Program-made: the position numbers and the translations under genes | Shown: piece by piece, positions 51,528 through 59,984 of the stretch | How positions within the stretch are numbered: the stretch's first letter is position 1 | Layout of the letters: every line of letters begins with the position of its first letter | Source of the DNA: Treponema sp. UBA6367 | GTDB lineage: Bacteria > Spirochaetota > Spirochaetia > Treponematales > Treponemataceae | DNA: 64,000 nucleotides | Assembly: GCA_002437725.1 (NCBI GenBank) | Contig: DJRF01000010.1 | Coordinates: 230,960-294,959 of the forward strand | Direction of reading: 5' to 3' | Notes under the pieces: model-generated | Seen by the model: the letters and a program-made list of their open reading frames with translations, nothing else | Database searches by the model: none | Told to the model about the DNA's origin: nothing

Positions 51528-53306
51528 TTAAGAATCAAGCATTTTATTTATATCGTCTGTAATTAAATCGCAAAGAACAGAAGCTTCCTTTTTAGCTGCG
51601 GCAAGGCAGCCATCACACTTTGCTCCTCCGACTTCATTTTTAGTATTGATATAAAACTTAATCTTTGGTTCTGTTCCAGAAGGTCTTGCGCTTACAATAG
51701 TGCCTCCTTCAAGGAAAAATTGAATTACATTGCTTTTTGGCAGGTTTAATTTCTGTTTTTTATCAGGTGTTTCTGGTGAATATTCGCAACCTGTCTGTAC
51801 GTCTCGAATCTTTAAAACCTTTTTTCCGGCAAGAGTCTTAAGCCCTTCTGTTCGAAGTTTGTTCATAATGTTTTTCATTATGGCGATACCTTCTGAGCCT
51901 AAGAAATTTTTTGAAATTGAGCGGTCTTCGAAATATCCATATTCTTTGTACATATCGTCAAGATGTTCAAGAAGCGATTTTCCTTTTGAACGCCAATACA
52001 TCGTCATTTCTGCACACATTGCTGCAGCGGAAACGCCGTCTTTGTCCATTACCTCTGTTTCAATTTTATATCCATAACTTTCTTCCAAACCGAATACATA
52101 AGTTCCTTTGTTACTAGCTTCTCGTTCTGCTTCTACGGCTGCAATCCATTTGAATCCTGTAAGACATTCTATCATTTCGACTCCGTATTTGCGGCAGATT
52201 TCGTCTCCAAAAGGCGAGGTAACAATAGAACGAACACAGTACGAATCTTTAGGAAGTTTGCCTAATTCTTTTCTAGAAAGGAAAATATATTCCATAAGGA
52301 GCGCGCCCATTTGATTTCCTGAAAGAAGCACAAAGTTTCCATTTTTATCTGGGAAAGCTGTTCCAAATCTGTCTGAATCAGGATCTGTTGCCATTACGCA
52401 GTCGGCTTTAAGTTTTTCGCCAAGTTCAACGGCCATTTTAAGAGCAGGTTTTTCTTCTGGATTAGGTTTTTCAACTGTAGGAAAGTTTCCGTCTGGTTCT
52501 CTTTGTTCTGGAACAGTTGTTACTTTTAATCCTAAATCTCCTAGAACTTTTTCAACGTGCATTGCTCCAGTTCCATGAAGTGGAGTGTAAACTATGCTTA
52601 CATTTTTTGCATATTCCTTTATGAGTTCTGGGCGGAAAAGCTGCTTTTTACACATTTCCCAATATGGTTCGTCTATTTCTTTGTCGATTAGTACAAGAGA
52701 ACCGTTTTTTAAGGCTTCTTCCTTTGAAATTGTTTTTACATTTGTGACTTTGTTTACTTCTTCAATTATACCTACATCGTGAGGTTCTATTACTTGTGCC
52801 CCGTCATTCCAATAGGCTTTGTATCCATTGTAAATTTTAGGATTGTGCGAAGCTGTAACTACAACTCCTGTGTCGGCTTTTAATGTTCTGATTGCAAAAG
52901 AAAGTTCTGGAGTAGGGCGGAGTCCTGAAAAAAGATATGCTTTGATTCCATTTGCTGCAAATATTAGGGCTGTTGCTTCTGCAAATACATCTGAATTTTT
53001 TCTGCTGTCATAAGCTATAACTGCGCTAAGTTTACCTTCAGCAGCTTTTTGGGGAAATGCTTTTATAACGTAATTTGCAAGACCTTGAGTTGCAAGATTT
53101 ATTTCAAGTGTATTCATGCGGTTTGTTCCGCCGCCCATAATTCCACGAAGTCCGCCTGTTCCAAATTCAAGAGTTTGATAGAATCGATCTTCAAGCTCTT
53201 TCATATCTTCTTTCTGAACTAATTCTTCGACTTCTTTACGAAATCTTTCATCCTTTTCTGCAGCAATATATTCTTTTGCTCTTTTAAGAATTTCGACCTT
53301 ATCCAT
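51528..53306 (-). CDS. Phospho-sugar mutase (phosphoglucomutase/phosphomannomutase)
   Basis: Interconverts hexose-1- and 6-phosphates. The 592-residue protein belongs to the larger phosphoglucomutase type: FGTGGLRGIMGGGTNRMN near the N-terminus, active-site phosphoserine loop VTASHNPKIYNGYK, metal-binding ATDPDSDRFG, sugar-binding GLEESYGY, and phosphate-binding SARPSGTEPKIKFY. ATG 53306 has GGAGG with 6-base spacing; a GTG at 53309 is less likely. Together with the second mutase upstream (53590-55356) it could supply glucose-1-phosphate for rfbA and glycogen metabolism. Confidence 0.93.
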   Translation of the reverse strand: MDKVEILKRAKEYIAAEKDERFRKEVEELVQKEDMKELEDRFYQTLEFGTGGLRGIMGGGTNRMNTLEINLATQGLANYVIKAFPQKAAEGKLSAVIAYDSRKNSDVFAEATALIFAANGIKAYLFSGLRPTPELSFAIRTLKADTGVVVTASHNPKIYNGYKAYWNDGAQVIEPHDVGIIEEVNKVTNVKTISKEEALKNGSLVLIDKEIDEPYWEMCKKQLFRPELIKEYAKNVSIVYTPLHGTGAMHVEKVLGDLGLKVTTVPEQREPDGNFPTVEKPNPEEKPALKMAVELGEKLKADCVMATDPDSDRFGTAFPDKNGNFVLLSGNQMGALLMEYIFLSRKELGKLPKDSYCVRSIVTSPFGDEICRKYGVEMIECLTGFKWIAAVEAEREASNKGTYVFGLEESYGYKIETEVMDKDGVSAAAMCAEMTMYWRSKGKSLLEHLDDMYKEYGYFEDRSISKNFLGSEGIAIMKNIMNKLRTEGLKTLAGKKVLKIRDVQTGCEYSPETPDKKQKLNLPKSNVIQFFLEGGTIVSARPSGTEPKIKFYINTKNEVGGAKCDGCLAAAKKEASVLCDLITDDINKMLDS

Positions 53307-53364
53307 CACATTCCTCCAAAACAGTTTTTTATAAACGCAAATAAAATGCGAGAATTTATTTTGA

Positions 53365-53439
53365 TTTAAGGCTTATGCAAACCTTAAAAACGGCTGAGTC
53401 AAGGTTTTGAGCATAGGCATTCCTTGTCCAGTCGTTTTT
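53365..53439 (+). repeat. Intergenic double-hairpin repeat, copy 2
   Basis: Small hairpin TTTAAGGCTT-atgc-AAACCTTAAA followed by arms AAAAACGGCTGAGTCAAGG and CCTTGTCCAGTCGTTTTT. It shares a 26-base identical core with copy 3 at 59985. It stands between two minus-strand mutase genes but in plus orientation; being nearly symmetrical, it can form hairpins in either strand. The rest of 53440-53589 is AT-rich with no further structure that I can see. Confidence 0.75.
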
Positions 53440-53589
53440 GATGTATTTCAAACTTCAAAAGAAGTTTTTAGAAATATCTTTATTATTTGTAAAGAGTATA
53501 GCGAATTTTTATACGTTAAGGAAGTACAGATTCTCTGTTTTTATAGTATTTTGAGAATATAAAATTTCAGACCTTATACTTATAATCGC

Positions 53590-55356
53590 TTACATTTTGT
53601 CTGCAATTTCAATCATTTTAGTTTCCCATTGTAAAAGTTCTTTTTCCATTTGGGGGCGCACACCTTTTACATCGCACATAATTCTAAAAACAGGTTCTGT
53701 TCCGCTTCCTCGCATCCAAACAAATGCTATCGGCATATCGTTTTCGTCATAAAACTTAATTTTTAATCCGCCTTTGCCGCTGCTTGAAAAGTCAGTTATG
53801 TTTCCTATTTGTTTTGTGCCGTTTGTTATAACACATTCCCATTCTTTTATTCCGTACTTTGAATATAGCTCTTGATACTTTTGTTCCCATTGAGATTCAA
53901 AAACTTTTTGAAAATTCTTTTTTAAGACTGAATGATCGCGAGTTTTTACGTGAAGTATAGCTCTAGGCTCGCTTACACCCGTTGTAGTGTATTTTGGTAT
54001 GGAGTTTAGAATGTCATCTAAAGAATAATTTTCTTTTGGGGCAGTTCCAGAAACTGAGCACCACAAGTTGTATATTTCTTTTATTGAAAGAAGTTTGATT
54101 ATTGCAAAGACTGTATTTATAGGGTCTCGAACGGCGCAGGGGTACGTTATTGTGCCGCCATTTGAGCCTTCTCCAAATATTCGTACATCGTAACCTTTGT
54201 TTCTGGCTTCTGTTGCAAGGTTTACGACATTCGCTTCTCCGACTTCTGCTCTAAACACTTTCGCTCCAAACATTTCGGCTATTTCGTCGATTCTCATGCT
54301 TGTAGGGCAATTAACAACTACTGCAGGATTAAAATCTTTTGAATGTCTGTTTTTCCACTTGCTAAAACTTAGTTCCGCTACTACAGAAAGACTAAAAACT
54401 TCTTGAGCTTTTAAAATTACGGATTTTTGTTGTGCTTCGCTCCAATAAACTATGTTTCCGCGGTCTCCGTCGCAGTCTGGCATATATCCGAGCAGTACAT
54501 TTTTTATGCCGTCTGCATGAAGTTTTTCCATTTCGGCAGCGACGTAAACAAGATTTTCTGATTCTGGAATTATTTCGTGAACAATTTCGCCAGGCTTGTC
54601 ATTAATTGCGTAGAAATCAATTCCTAGTTCTGAAAAAAATTCTTTATCAACAGAAACGCTCCTTGCAGAACCGTTCATGTCGCATGCAATTCCAATATTT
54701 TTTTTTGCTGCGGCATTTTTTATTTCTTGCAGAAGTTTTTCTTGTTTTGGGATTTCGTGTTCCGCTGTAGTCGTTTCTTTTAAAAAGTCTTTGTAGGCAT
54801 TTAATGCTTGCTTTTTTAATTCAGGCATTTTTTTATAGATTTCTTCAATCTTTTTGGAATTTGCCTTTGCAATTATATCGTTTGCTTTTTCTTCCGCATC
54901 CGCTTGCTGGCAAAGTTTTTTAAAATCTTCCGTAAGCTGAGCGTTTTGTTCTGCATTTAAAACGCCTCCGGAATTAAGCCCAAATTTTATTCCGTTGTGT
55001 CCTATAGGATTATGGCTTGCAGATATGTACATAAATCCATCTGCCTGTTTTGAATACGCCATTATTTCTGGAGCAGCTGTTACTCCTATGAATCTTAAAT
55101 CTATATTTTGTGAAACAAATGTTTTTATGCAAAAGTTTGCAATTTTTTCACCTGTAGGTCTTGTATCTGTTCCTAGGATGATAGTTGGAAAATCTTTTTT
55201 TGCAGTTTTTTTTATATAGCCTGAAAAACAGTATGCGGCAAATATGCTTATAGCAGCATTTACACTGCCAATTTCTTTAGTTTTATCTTGTTCGTTGTTT
55301 GATTCTGCAAAGACTTTTCGCCAGCCAGATGCAGATAAAATCATGTTCGTATCCAT
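53590..55356 (-). CDS. Second phosphohexomutase, spirochaete type
   Basis: Alpha-D-phosphohexomutase of 588 residues, a different subfamily from the neighbour. It has the phosphoserine loop YISASHNPIGHNGIKF, metal loop GYMPDCDGDRGNIVY, sugar-binding EGSNGGTIT and phosphate-binding WMRGSGTEPVFR, so all four active-site loops are present. An insert of ~100 residues after the phosphoserine loop, rich in Lys, Glu and Ala, makes it longer than bacterial PGM/PMM proteins. The ATG is 109 bp from the divergent Rrf2 gene, so the two may share regulation. The substrate (glucose, mannose or N-acetylglucosamine phosphates) is not assigned. Confidence 0.9.
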   Translation of the reverse strand: MDTNMILSASGWRKVFAESNNEQDKTKEIGSVNAAISIFAAYCFSGYIKKTAKKDFPTIILGTDTRPTGEKIANFCIKTFVSQNIDLRFIGVTAAPEIMAYSKQADGFMYISASHNPIGHNGIKFGLNSGGVLNAEQNAQLTEDFKKLCQQADAEEKANDIIAKANSKKIEEIYKKMPELKKQALNAYKDFLKETTTAEHEIPKQEKLLQEIKNAAAKKNIGIACDMNGSARSVSVDKEFFSELGIDFYAINDKPGEIVHEIIPESENLVYVAAEMEKLHADGIKNVLLGYMPDCDGDRGNIVYWSEAQQKSVILKAQEVFSLSVVAELSFSKWKNRHSKDFNPAVVVNCPTSMRIDEIAEMFGAKVFRAEVGEANVVNLATEARNKGYDVRIFGEGSNGGTITYPCAVRDPINTVFAIIKLLSIKEIYNLWCSVSGTAPKENYSLDDILNSIPKYTTTGVSEPRAILHVKTRDHSVLKKNFQKVFESQWEQKYQELYSKYGIKEWECVITNGTKQIGNITDFSSSGKGGLKIKFYDENDMPIAFVWMRGSGTEPVFRIMCDVKGVRPQMEKELLQWETKMIEIADKM

Positions 55357-55415
55357 ATATTTATTTTAGTATATTTTATTTTTGTGTACAATATTGCCTT
55401 TGGAAGTATTCGCTA

Positions 55416-55445
55416 TTTACATACCTATTTACCTTGTGGTATAGT
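55416..55445 (+). promoter_or_regulatory. Predicted promoter of the Rrf2 regulator gene
   Basis: TTTACA at 55416-55421 and TATAGT at 55440-55445, spaced by 18 bp, each one base off consensus. The transcript would start near 55452, just before the AAGAGG ribosome site and the ATG at 55466. The operator-like site at 55429-55453 covers the -10 box, fitting autoregulation. Confidence 0.55.
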
Positions 55446-55453
55446 AGGTTGTA
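55429..55453 (+). promoter_or_regulatory. Operator-like site B at the Rrf2 gene
   Basis: Contains ACCT...TAGTAGGTTnTA with the same spacing as site A (19936-19960), 18 of 25 positions identical; the right half TAGTAGGTT is exact. The left half is less symmetrical here. Its overlap with the -10 box suggests repression of the regulator by itself. Confidence 0.5.
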
Positions 55454-55465
55454 TAAGAGGCTTTT

Positions 55466-55870
55466 ATGATTGTTTCTACGCGTGGAAGATACGCTCTTAG
55501 AGTTTTAGTAGACCTTGCTGAAAATATGGAATCAGGTTATATACCTTTAAAGGATATTTCTTCAAGGCAAAATATTTCTCAAAAATATATGGAATCCATA
55601 ATGACCCTCCTTTCTAAAAACGGTTTTGTGCAAGGATTGCACGGTAAAGGTGGCGGTTATAAACTGAACCGAAAACCGCAGGAGTACAAAATTGGAGAAA
55701 TCCTTCGCATTACAGAAGGCTCTCTTGCTCCTGTTGCTTGCCTTGAAAGCGGATCACCTGCCTGTCCTAGAGTTAGCGTTTGCAGAACTTTATCGATGTG
55801 GAGCAAGCTAGATTCCCTTATAAATAATTTTTTTGATGGAATTACAATTGCAGACTTGATGAAAAGTTAA
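55466..55870 (+). CDS. Rrf2-family transcription regulator, IscR-like
   Basis: DNA-binding regulator that senses Fe-S cluster or sulfur status. The 134-residue protein has the winged-helix start MIVSTRGRYALRVLVDLAEN and IPLKDISSRQNISQKYMESIM (recognition helix), a GKGGGYKLNRKP wing, and three cysteines at 92, 100 and 106 (C-x7-C-x5-C) expected to bind a [2Fe-2S] or [4Fe-4S] cluster. This cysteine spacing is the IscR-like form of Firmicutes and related groups, not the cysteine-free CymR form. It is followed by mnmA after 23 bp, and its promoter has a site shared with the CjaA-like cysteine-binding protein gene. Confidence 0.92.
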   Translation: MIVSTRGRYALRVLVDLAENMESGYIPLKDISSRQNISQKYMESIMTLLSKNGFVQGLHGKGGGYKLNRKPQEYKIGEILRITEGSLAPVACLESGSPACPRVSVCRTLSMWSKLDSLINNFFDGITIADLMKS

Positions 55871-55893
55871 GTCTTTTAATGAGCAGGAATAAA

Positions 55894-57069
55894 ATGAAAT
55901 ATATAGAACAAAATATGCCAAAAAAAGGTGATACTGTAGTTGTTGGAATGAGCGGTGGTGTTGATTCAACTTTGACCGCTTTTATGTTAAAAGAAAAAGG
56001 TTGCAAGGTAATAGGTGTTACTATGTCTTTGTGGGACGGAAGCATTCCTGTTGTAAAAACTGAAAAATCTTTAAGAGAAGCCTGTTTTGGTCCTGGCGAA
56101 GAAGAAAATATAGAAGAATGCAAACGCTTTTGCCAGCAAAATGGAATTGAATATCATGTAATTGATGTAAAAGATGAATATAAAAAATGTGTCTTAGAAT
56201 ATTTTAAAAGTGAATACAGAAGCGGAAGGACTCCAAACCCTTGCATAATGTGCAACAGGTTTATAAAATTTGGAGCGCTACTTGCAGGAATAAAAAAACT
56301 TGGCATTGATTACGATTACTTTTGTACAGGACACTATGCAAAAATAGTCCGTCCAGAAGATGGTGTTTTTGGTTCAGATAAAACGCCTTTTATGATAGCT
56401 GGTGCTGCAGATGCTTCTAAAGATCAAACTTATTTTATTTACAGAGTTCCTTCTGAAGTCTTAGAACGCGTCCGCTTCCCTTTAGCCACTATGCAAAAAA
56501 AAGAGGTTTTTGAACTTGCCAAAAAAGCAGGTTTGGAAGCAGCCTCTCGGGAAGAAAGCCAGGATTTTGTTGGTGAAGAATACTTTGACATGCTTTTTTC
56601 AGATAAGCCTTCTGTTCCTGGAGATATAATAGATTTGGACGGTCACGTTCTAGGAAAGCATCGGGGAATTGAGCATTACACAGTGGGGCAAAGGCGAGGT
56701 CTTGGAGTTGCTGTAAACTATCCTGTTTATGTTCATTCAATTGATTCAAAAAACAATCTTATTGTGCTTGCGCCAAATGATGCTCTCAATTCAAATTCTT
56801 TGATTGCAGACGATTTTGTGTGGCCGGCAGGTGTCGAGCCTAAAGAAAAAATTTCTGCAATGGTGAAAATTAGGCTTGCAAGTAAACCTGTAGAAGCTTT
56901 TGTTGAACGCTATATCCCTTCTGAAGATGAAAAAGATTTGTACAAAGGGCAAGCTTGGAAAATTTCATTTTCCACTCCTCAAAGAGCCGTTGCTCCAGGA
57001 CAATCAGCGGTTCTTTATAAGGATAATGTTATAATCGGTGGCGGAATAATCTGCAAGAGTTTATCCTAG
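55894..57069 (+). CDS. mnmA: tRNA-specific 2-thiouridylase MnmA, CxxC variant
   Basis: Thiolates U34 of Lys, Glu and Gln tRNAs using sulfur from cysteine desulfurase. The 391-residue protein has the PP-loop VGMSGGVDS and the end motif GQRRGLGV. The active site is unusual: RTPNPCIMCNRFIKFG puts Cys117 where E. coli has Asp99 and keeps Cys120, giving a Cys-x-x-Cys pair, while the second catalytic cysteine (SxDICF region) is missing, reading ESQDFVGEEYF. I recall such variants in other bacteria, possibly binding an Fe-S cluster. ATG 55894 has AGGA at 55885-55888; an upstream ATG at 55879 is less likely. It follows the IscR-like gene. Confidence 0.93.
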   Translation: MKYIEQNMPKKGDTVVVGMSGGVDSTLTAFMLKEKGCKVIGVTMSLWDGSIPVVKTEKSLREACFGPGEEENIEECKRFCQQNGIEYHVIDVKDEYKKCVLEYFKSEYRSGRTPNPCIMCNRFIKFGALLAGIKKLGIDYDYFCTGHYAKIVRPEDGVFGSDKTPFMIAGAADASKDQTYFIYRVPSEVLERVRFPLATMQKKEVFELAKKAGLEAASREESQDFVGEEYFDMLFSDKPSVPGDIIDLDGHVLGKHRGIEHYTVGQRRGLGVAVNYPVYVHSIDSKNNLIVLAPNDALNSNSLIADDFVWPAGVEPKEKISAMVKIRLASKPVEAFVERYIPSEDEKDLYKGQAWKISFSTPQRAVAPGQSAVLYKDNVIIGGGIICKSLS

Positions 57070-57138
57070 AAGCGTAAAATGAGCGCATCGAAGTTGCGGA
57101 AATAAACGTATGCAGCATATTCTCTTTGTCATTTTGGC

Positions 57139-57190
57139 AAAATCAATGGTCTGTAGGAGTTAAACTTATTATGCAGTCCATTGATTTTCT
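57139..57190. terminator. Bidirectional terminator between mnmA and the minus-strand gene
   Basis: AAAATCAATGG (57139-57149) and CCATTGATTTT (57178-57188) pair perfectly over 11 bp with a 28-base loop. It lies between convergent genes and has A/T runs on both flanks, so it can end transcription from either side, although the T-tract is short. Confidence 0.55.
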
Positions 57191-57205
57191 GTAAGACTTT
57201 TTGAC

Positions 57206-58078
57206 CTAATAAACAGAAAGAATATATGTTGATGGAGTTTCTTTTCCTAAAATGTCTATTAGATTTAATTGAAGCGCATTTTTACCAGGAGAAAGAAATA
57301 ATTCTCCCATAAGGATTAAATTGTTGTCTGGATATAATGCATTTTTTGTATATTTCGTTTTTCCTGCAACACATATTAAATTGTCATCTTGGAAAAGCAC
57401 ATCAAATGTTATTTGGTCTATGACGCTTCCGTTAAGCGAAACTTTTTCTTTATAAGGGACAGCAATTGCTTGCCGCTTTTTGTAAACTCGGTAGTGACCT
57501 GCAGGAACTGTATTGACTTTAGAAAGATTGTATCTGTTTCCATTTTTGTTTTGTATGTAAAGTTCGTTATAATATAAAGGCAGTTCTTTCCCCGCTCGCG
57601 GCAGCAAAACTCTAGGATTTATGGAAGTATCGTTCTTTGTGTCTATTACTTGAAACTCTAAGGAACTGTGTCCTTGCTGCCAAGCAGAATTACCTGTAAA
57701 ACCTATGACTTCTGCTTTTTCTACAAATTTTTTTTCAAAAAGATTTTCTGGAATTGTTGTCTTGTCAAGATTTCCATACACGGTTACTAGATTGTCCTCG
57801 TGGGAAATAAGAACCGCATTGCCTAAGGTAGAAGGAAAAAAATCGCATAAATCTGAATGCTCACTTATTGTTATAAGAATTCTGCCTTGTGAAGCCGTTT
57901 TTACTTCAGAAGGATCTGAAAAAATTAATGAATTGCTGATGGTGTCTCCGCGGTACTGTCCAAAATATGAATAAATTTGTTCTGAGCCAGTTACTCCGCT
58001 TTGAGGCCAGTCAAACGCAAATAGTAAAGATATATTTACAAACAAAAAAATTGATATAAAAAGTTTTGTTTTTTTCAT
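57206..58078 (-). CDS. Secreted degenerate M23/LytM-like protein
   Basis: Periplasmic protein with an M23 peptidase-like fold but probably no activity. The 290-residue product has a signal peptide (KLFISIFLFVNISLLFA). The M23-like region (~residues 25-180) reads SLIFSDPSEVKTASQGRILI, LISHEDNLVTVYGNLDK and GHSSLEFQV, so the canonical zinc ligands (HxxxD, and the His of HLHFE) are absent or not in place. A beta-rich C-terminal domain follows. It is co-directional with the beta-propeller-like gene upstream (12-bp gap). A role as amidase activator or wall-binding protein is inferred by analogy with EnvC/NlpD. Confidence 0.78.
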   Translation of the reverse strand: MKKTKLFISIFLFVNISLLFAFDWPQSGVTGSEQIYSYFGQYRGDTISNSLIFSDPSEVKTASQGRILITISEHSDLCDFFPSTLGNAVLISHEDNLVTVYGNLDKTTIPENLFEKKFVEKAEVIGFTGNSAWQQGHSSLEFQVIDTKNDTSINPRVLLPRAGKELPLYYNELYIQNKNGNRYNLSKVNTVPAGHYRVYKKRQAIAVPYKEKVSLNGSVIDQITFDVLFQDDNLICVAGKTKYTKNALYPDNNLILMGELFLSPGKNALQLNLIDILGKETPSTYILSVY

Positions 58079-58090
58079 TTTAAATTAATC

Positions 58091-59152
58091 CTATTCCTTT
58101 GAAATTTTTATGCAGGAAATAGAAGAATCTCTTCCTACATAAAGTTTTTCTTCATTGGCTTGTATGTACGCATTTTTTGCTTTAAAACTAAAATAGCCTG
58201 TTTTCATGCAATCTTTTTCTATTATATATACATTAAAATTATCATTTTGGTTTGTTAATAAAAATATATTAGTTTTATTTTCTTGCAAACTTATTGCATT
58301 TCCCTTTATATTGATTTTTTTTGATTTAGTGTTTTTTACATCAATAGCTGCAAAATTATTTCCCGCAGCATAGTAAACAAAACTGTTGTCGTTACTGAAT
58401 TTTACCAGTTTTTGAAACGAATCGTCTGAATCCAAAAATTCATGAAAAACAATCTTTGAATGTGTGGAACTTGTATCTGCAAGGATAAAGCGTTGTTTTT
58501 CGTGTCCGCAAATTGCAGCTACGTAGTTTGCATCGCTTGAAACTGCAATTCCTGAAATAACCGCATAACTGCTTCCGCCTGCAGAAAATTTTTGAAGGGT
58601 TGAGCCTTCAAGGTTTAAAAGACAAATGTTGCCATCAGCAAAGCCTACGGCAACTGCCGTTTTAGAAGAATCAAAAGCGGTAATTGGAATTGTTCCGCTG
58701 TATTCCCAGTTTCTAGTTCCATCTTCGCGGCACATTATAAAAGAAGCTCCTCCAGGAAGAAAAATAAAAATCCTATTTTCATCTAGCATTGGGTATCCGC
58801 TTATGTTGATTTTTCCTTGAACTGAACCGTCTTTTTTGTAAATAACTGCAGAATTGTTGTTAGAATTATAACTTATGTAATTGTCTTTTGTTATGGTTGA
58901 TTTAAATGGGTATGATATAAAATTTGTTACTTCTCCATCTTGTGTAAAATATCCCATAGTCTGACCGAGTTTAAAAAATAGTTCAGATTCACTTATTTTT
59001 TCAGGTTTTACAGAAGGATTTGTAACATCGATTCTCCATTCCGGCTTAAACTGATATTCAGTTCCCAAAGGTCTTGTTGCGAATAAAACGTAAACAATGC
59101 TAAAAATAGCAGCTGTCAATATGTAAAAATAAACACTTCTTTTTGATTTCAT
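58091..59152 (-). CDS. Membrane-anchored beta-propeller-like protein
   Basis: Function unknown. The 353-residue product has one N-terminal membrane segment (VYFYILTAAIFSIVYVLFA), then repeated beta-strand units with Trp and small residues (GSVQGKINISGYPMLDENRIFIFLPGG, MCREDGTRNWEYSGTIPITAFDSSKTAVAVGFADGNICLLNLEG, ISGIAVSSDANYVAAICG). This is the pattern of WD40/PQQ-type propellers. No catalytic residues are visible. It stands just upstream of the degenerate LytM protein and may form a complex with it at the cell envelope (inference). The divergent HTH-EIIA gene starts 160 bp away. Confidence 0.75.
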   Translation of the reverse strand: MKSKRSVYFYILTAAIFSIVYVLFATRPLGTEYQFKPEWRIDVTNPSVKPEKISESELFFKLGQTMGYFTQDGEVTNFISYPFKSTITKDNYISYNSNNNSAVIYKKDGSVQGKINISGYPMLDENRIFIFLPGGASFIMCREDGTRNWEYSGTIPITAFDSSKTAVAVGFADGNICLLNLEGSTLQKFSAGGSSYAVISGIAVSSDANYVAAICGHEKQRFILADTSSTHSKIVFHEFLDSDDSFQKLVKFSNDNSFVYYAAGNNFAAIDVKNTKSKKINIKGNAISLQENKTNIFLLTNQNDNFNVYIIEKDCMKTGYFSFKAKNAYIQANEEKLYVGRDSSISCIKISKE

Positions 59153-59312
59153 AGTTTGTTCAATGTTATCTTATAAATACCTTATGGTCAATAAAACGAA
59201 TTACAATGTTTTTAGAATGCGAAAAAACGTATACAAATAGACAGATTGACAAAAAAAAGTAAATAATGCAAACTTTTCAAAAAAAATATATGTTTAGTTG
59301 GAGTTATTAACA

Positions 59313-59963
59313 ATGGAAGACGATATTTTGACCATTGAAGAAGTTGCTAAATATTTGCGAGTTTCTGATAGGACTGTTTATGATTGGGCTCAAAAAGGCG
59401 AAATTCCTGCTGGAAAAATAGGTACTGTATGGCGTTTTAAAAAGTCAGAAGTTGAAAAGTGGGTTAATGAACGCCTTTCTTCTGGAAATAAGTCAAAGGC
59501 TTCAGATTCTGAAATTCAGGTAAAAAATATTCTTTCTCCAGACAGAGTTATATTTTTAAACCGTCCTACAAAACATGATTCACTTATAGAACTTGCAGAA
59601 AATCTTGCTACAGCACCGCAAGTAAAACAAAAAGCAGAACTTTCTGATGAAATCTTAAAAAGAGAAGAGCTTATGTCCACTGCTATAGGAAGAGGAATTG
59701 CAATTCCTCATGTAAGGCTTTCTTCTGTAACTGATCTTGTTGTTTCTGTTGGCGTTTGCAAAACTCCTGTTGAAGATTTTCAAACAATAGATGACAAACC
59801 TGTTAATCTTCTTATAATGATTGCGGCGGCTTACAATCAGCACGCATATTATTTAAAAACCCTTTCATATTTTAGCGCAAAGCTTAAAAATGAAGAGCTT
59901 AGGCTTGCTATAAACAATGCTTCTTCTACAAGAGAAGTGTATAATTTGCTTACAGCAGAATAA
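59313..59963 (+). CDS. Excisionase-type HTH fused to PTS EIIA (PtsN-like)
   Basis: Probable phospho-regulated DNA-binding protein. The 216-residue product joins an N-terminal helix-turn-helix of the excisionase/MerR type (residues 5-53, LTIEEVAKYLRVSDRTVYDW and GKIGTVWRFKKSEVEKWV) to a nitrogen-type EIIA domain (~residues 70-216). The EIIA phospho-histidine is His133 in RGIAIPHVRL. This fusion is known in spirochaetes as a PtsN variant and links PTS phosphorylation to transcription. ATG 59313 has GGAG at 59300-59303; the frame extends to 59298 without better support. The following repeat (59985) probably terminates it. Confidence 0.9.
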   Translation: MEDDILTIEEVAKYLRVSDRTVYDWAQKGEIPAGKIGTVWRFKKSEVEKWVNERLSSGNKSKASDSEIQVKNILSPDRVIFLNRPTKHDSLIELAENLATAPQVKQKAELSDEILKREELMSTAIGRGIAIPHVRLSSVTDLVVSVGVCKTPVEDFQTIDDKPVNLLIMIAAAYNQHAYYLKTLSYFSAKLKNEELRLAINNASSTREVYNLLTAE

Positions 59964-59984
59964 TTGTCTGCCTCAAATGATTTA

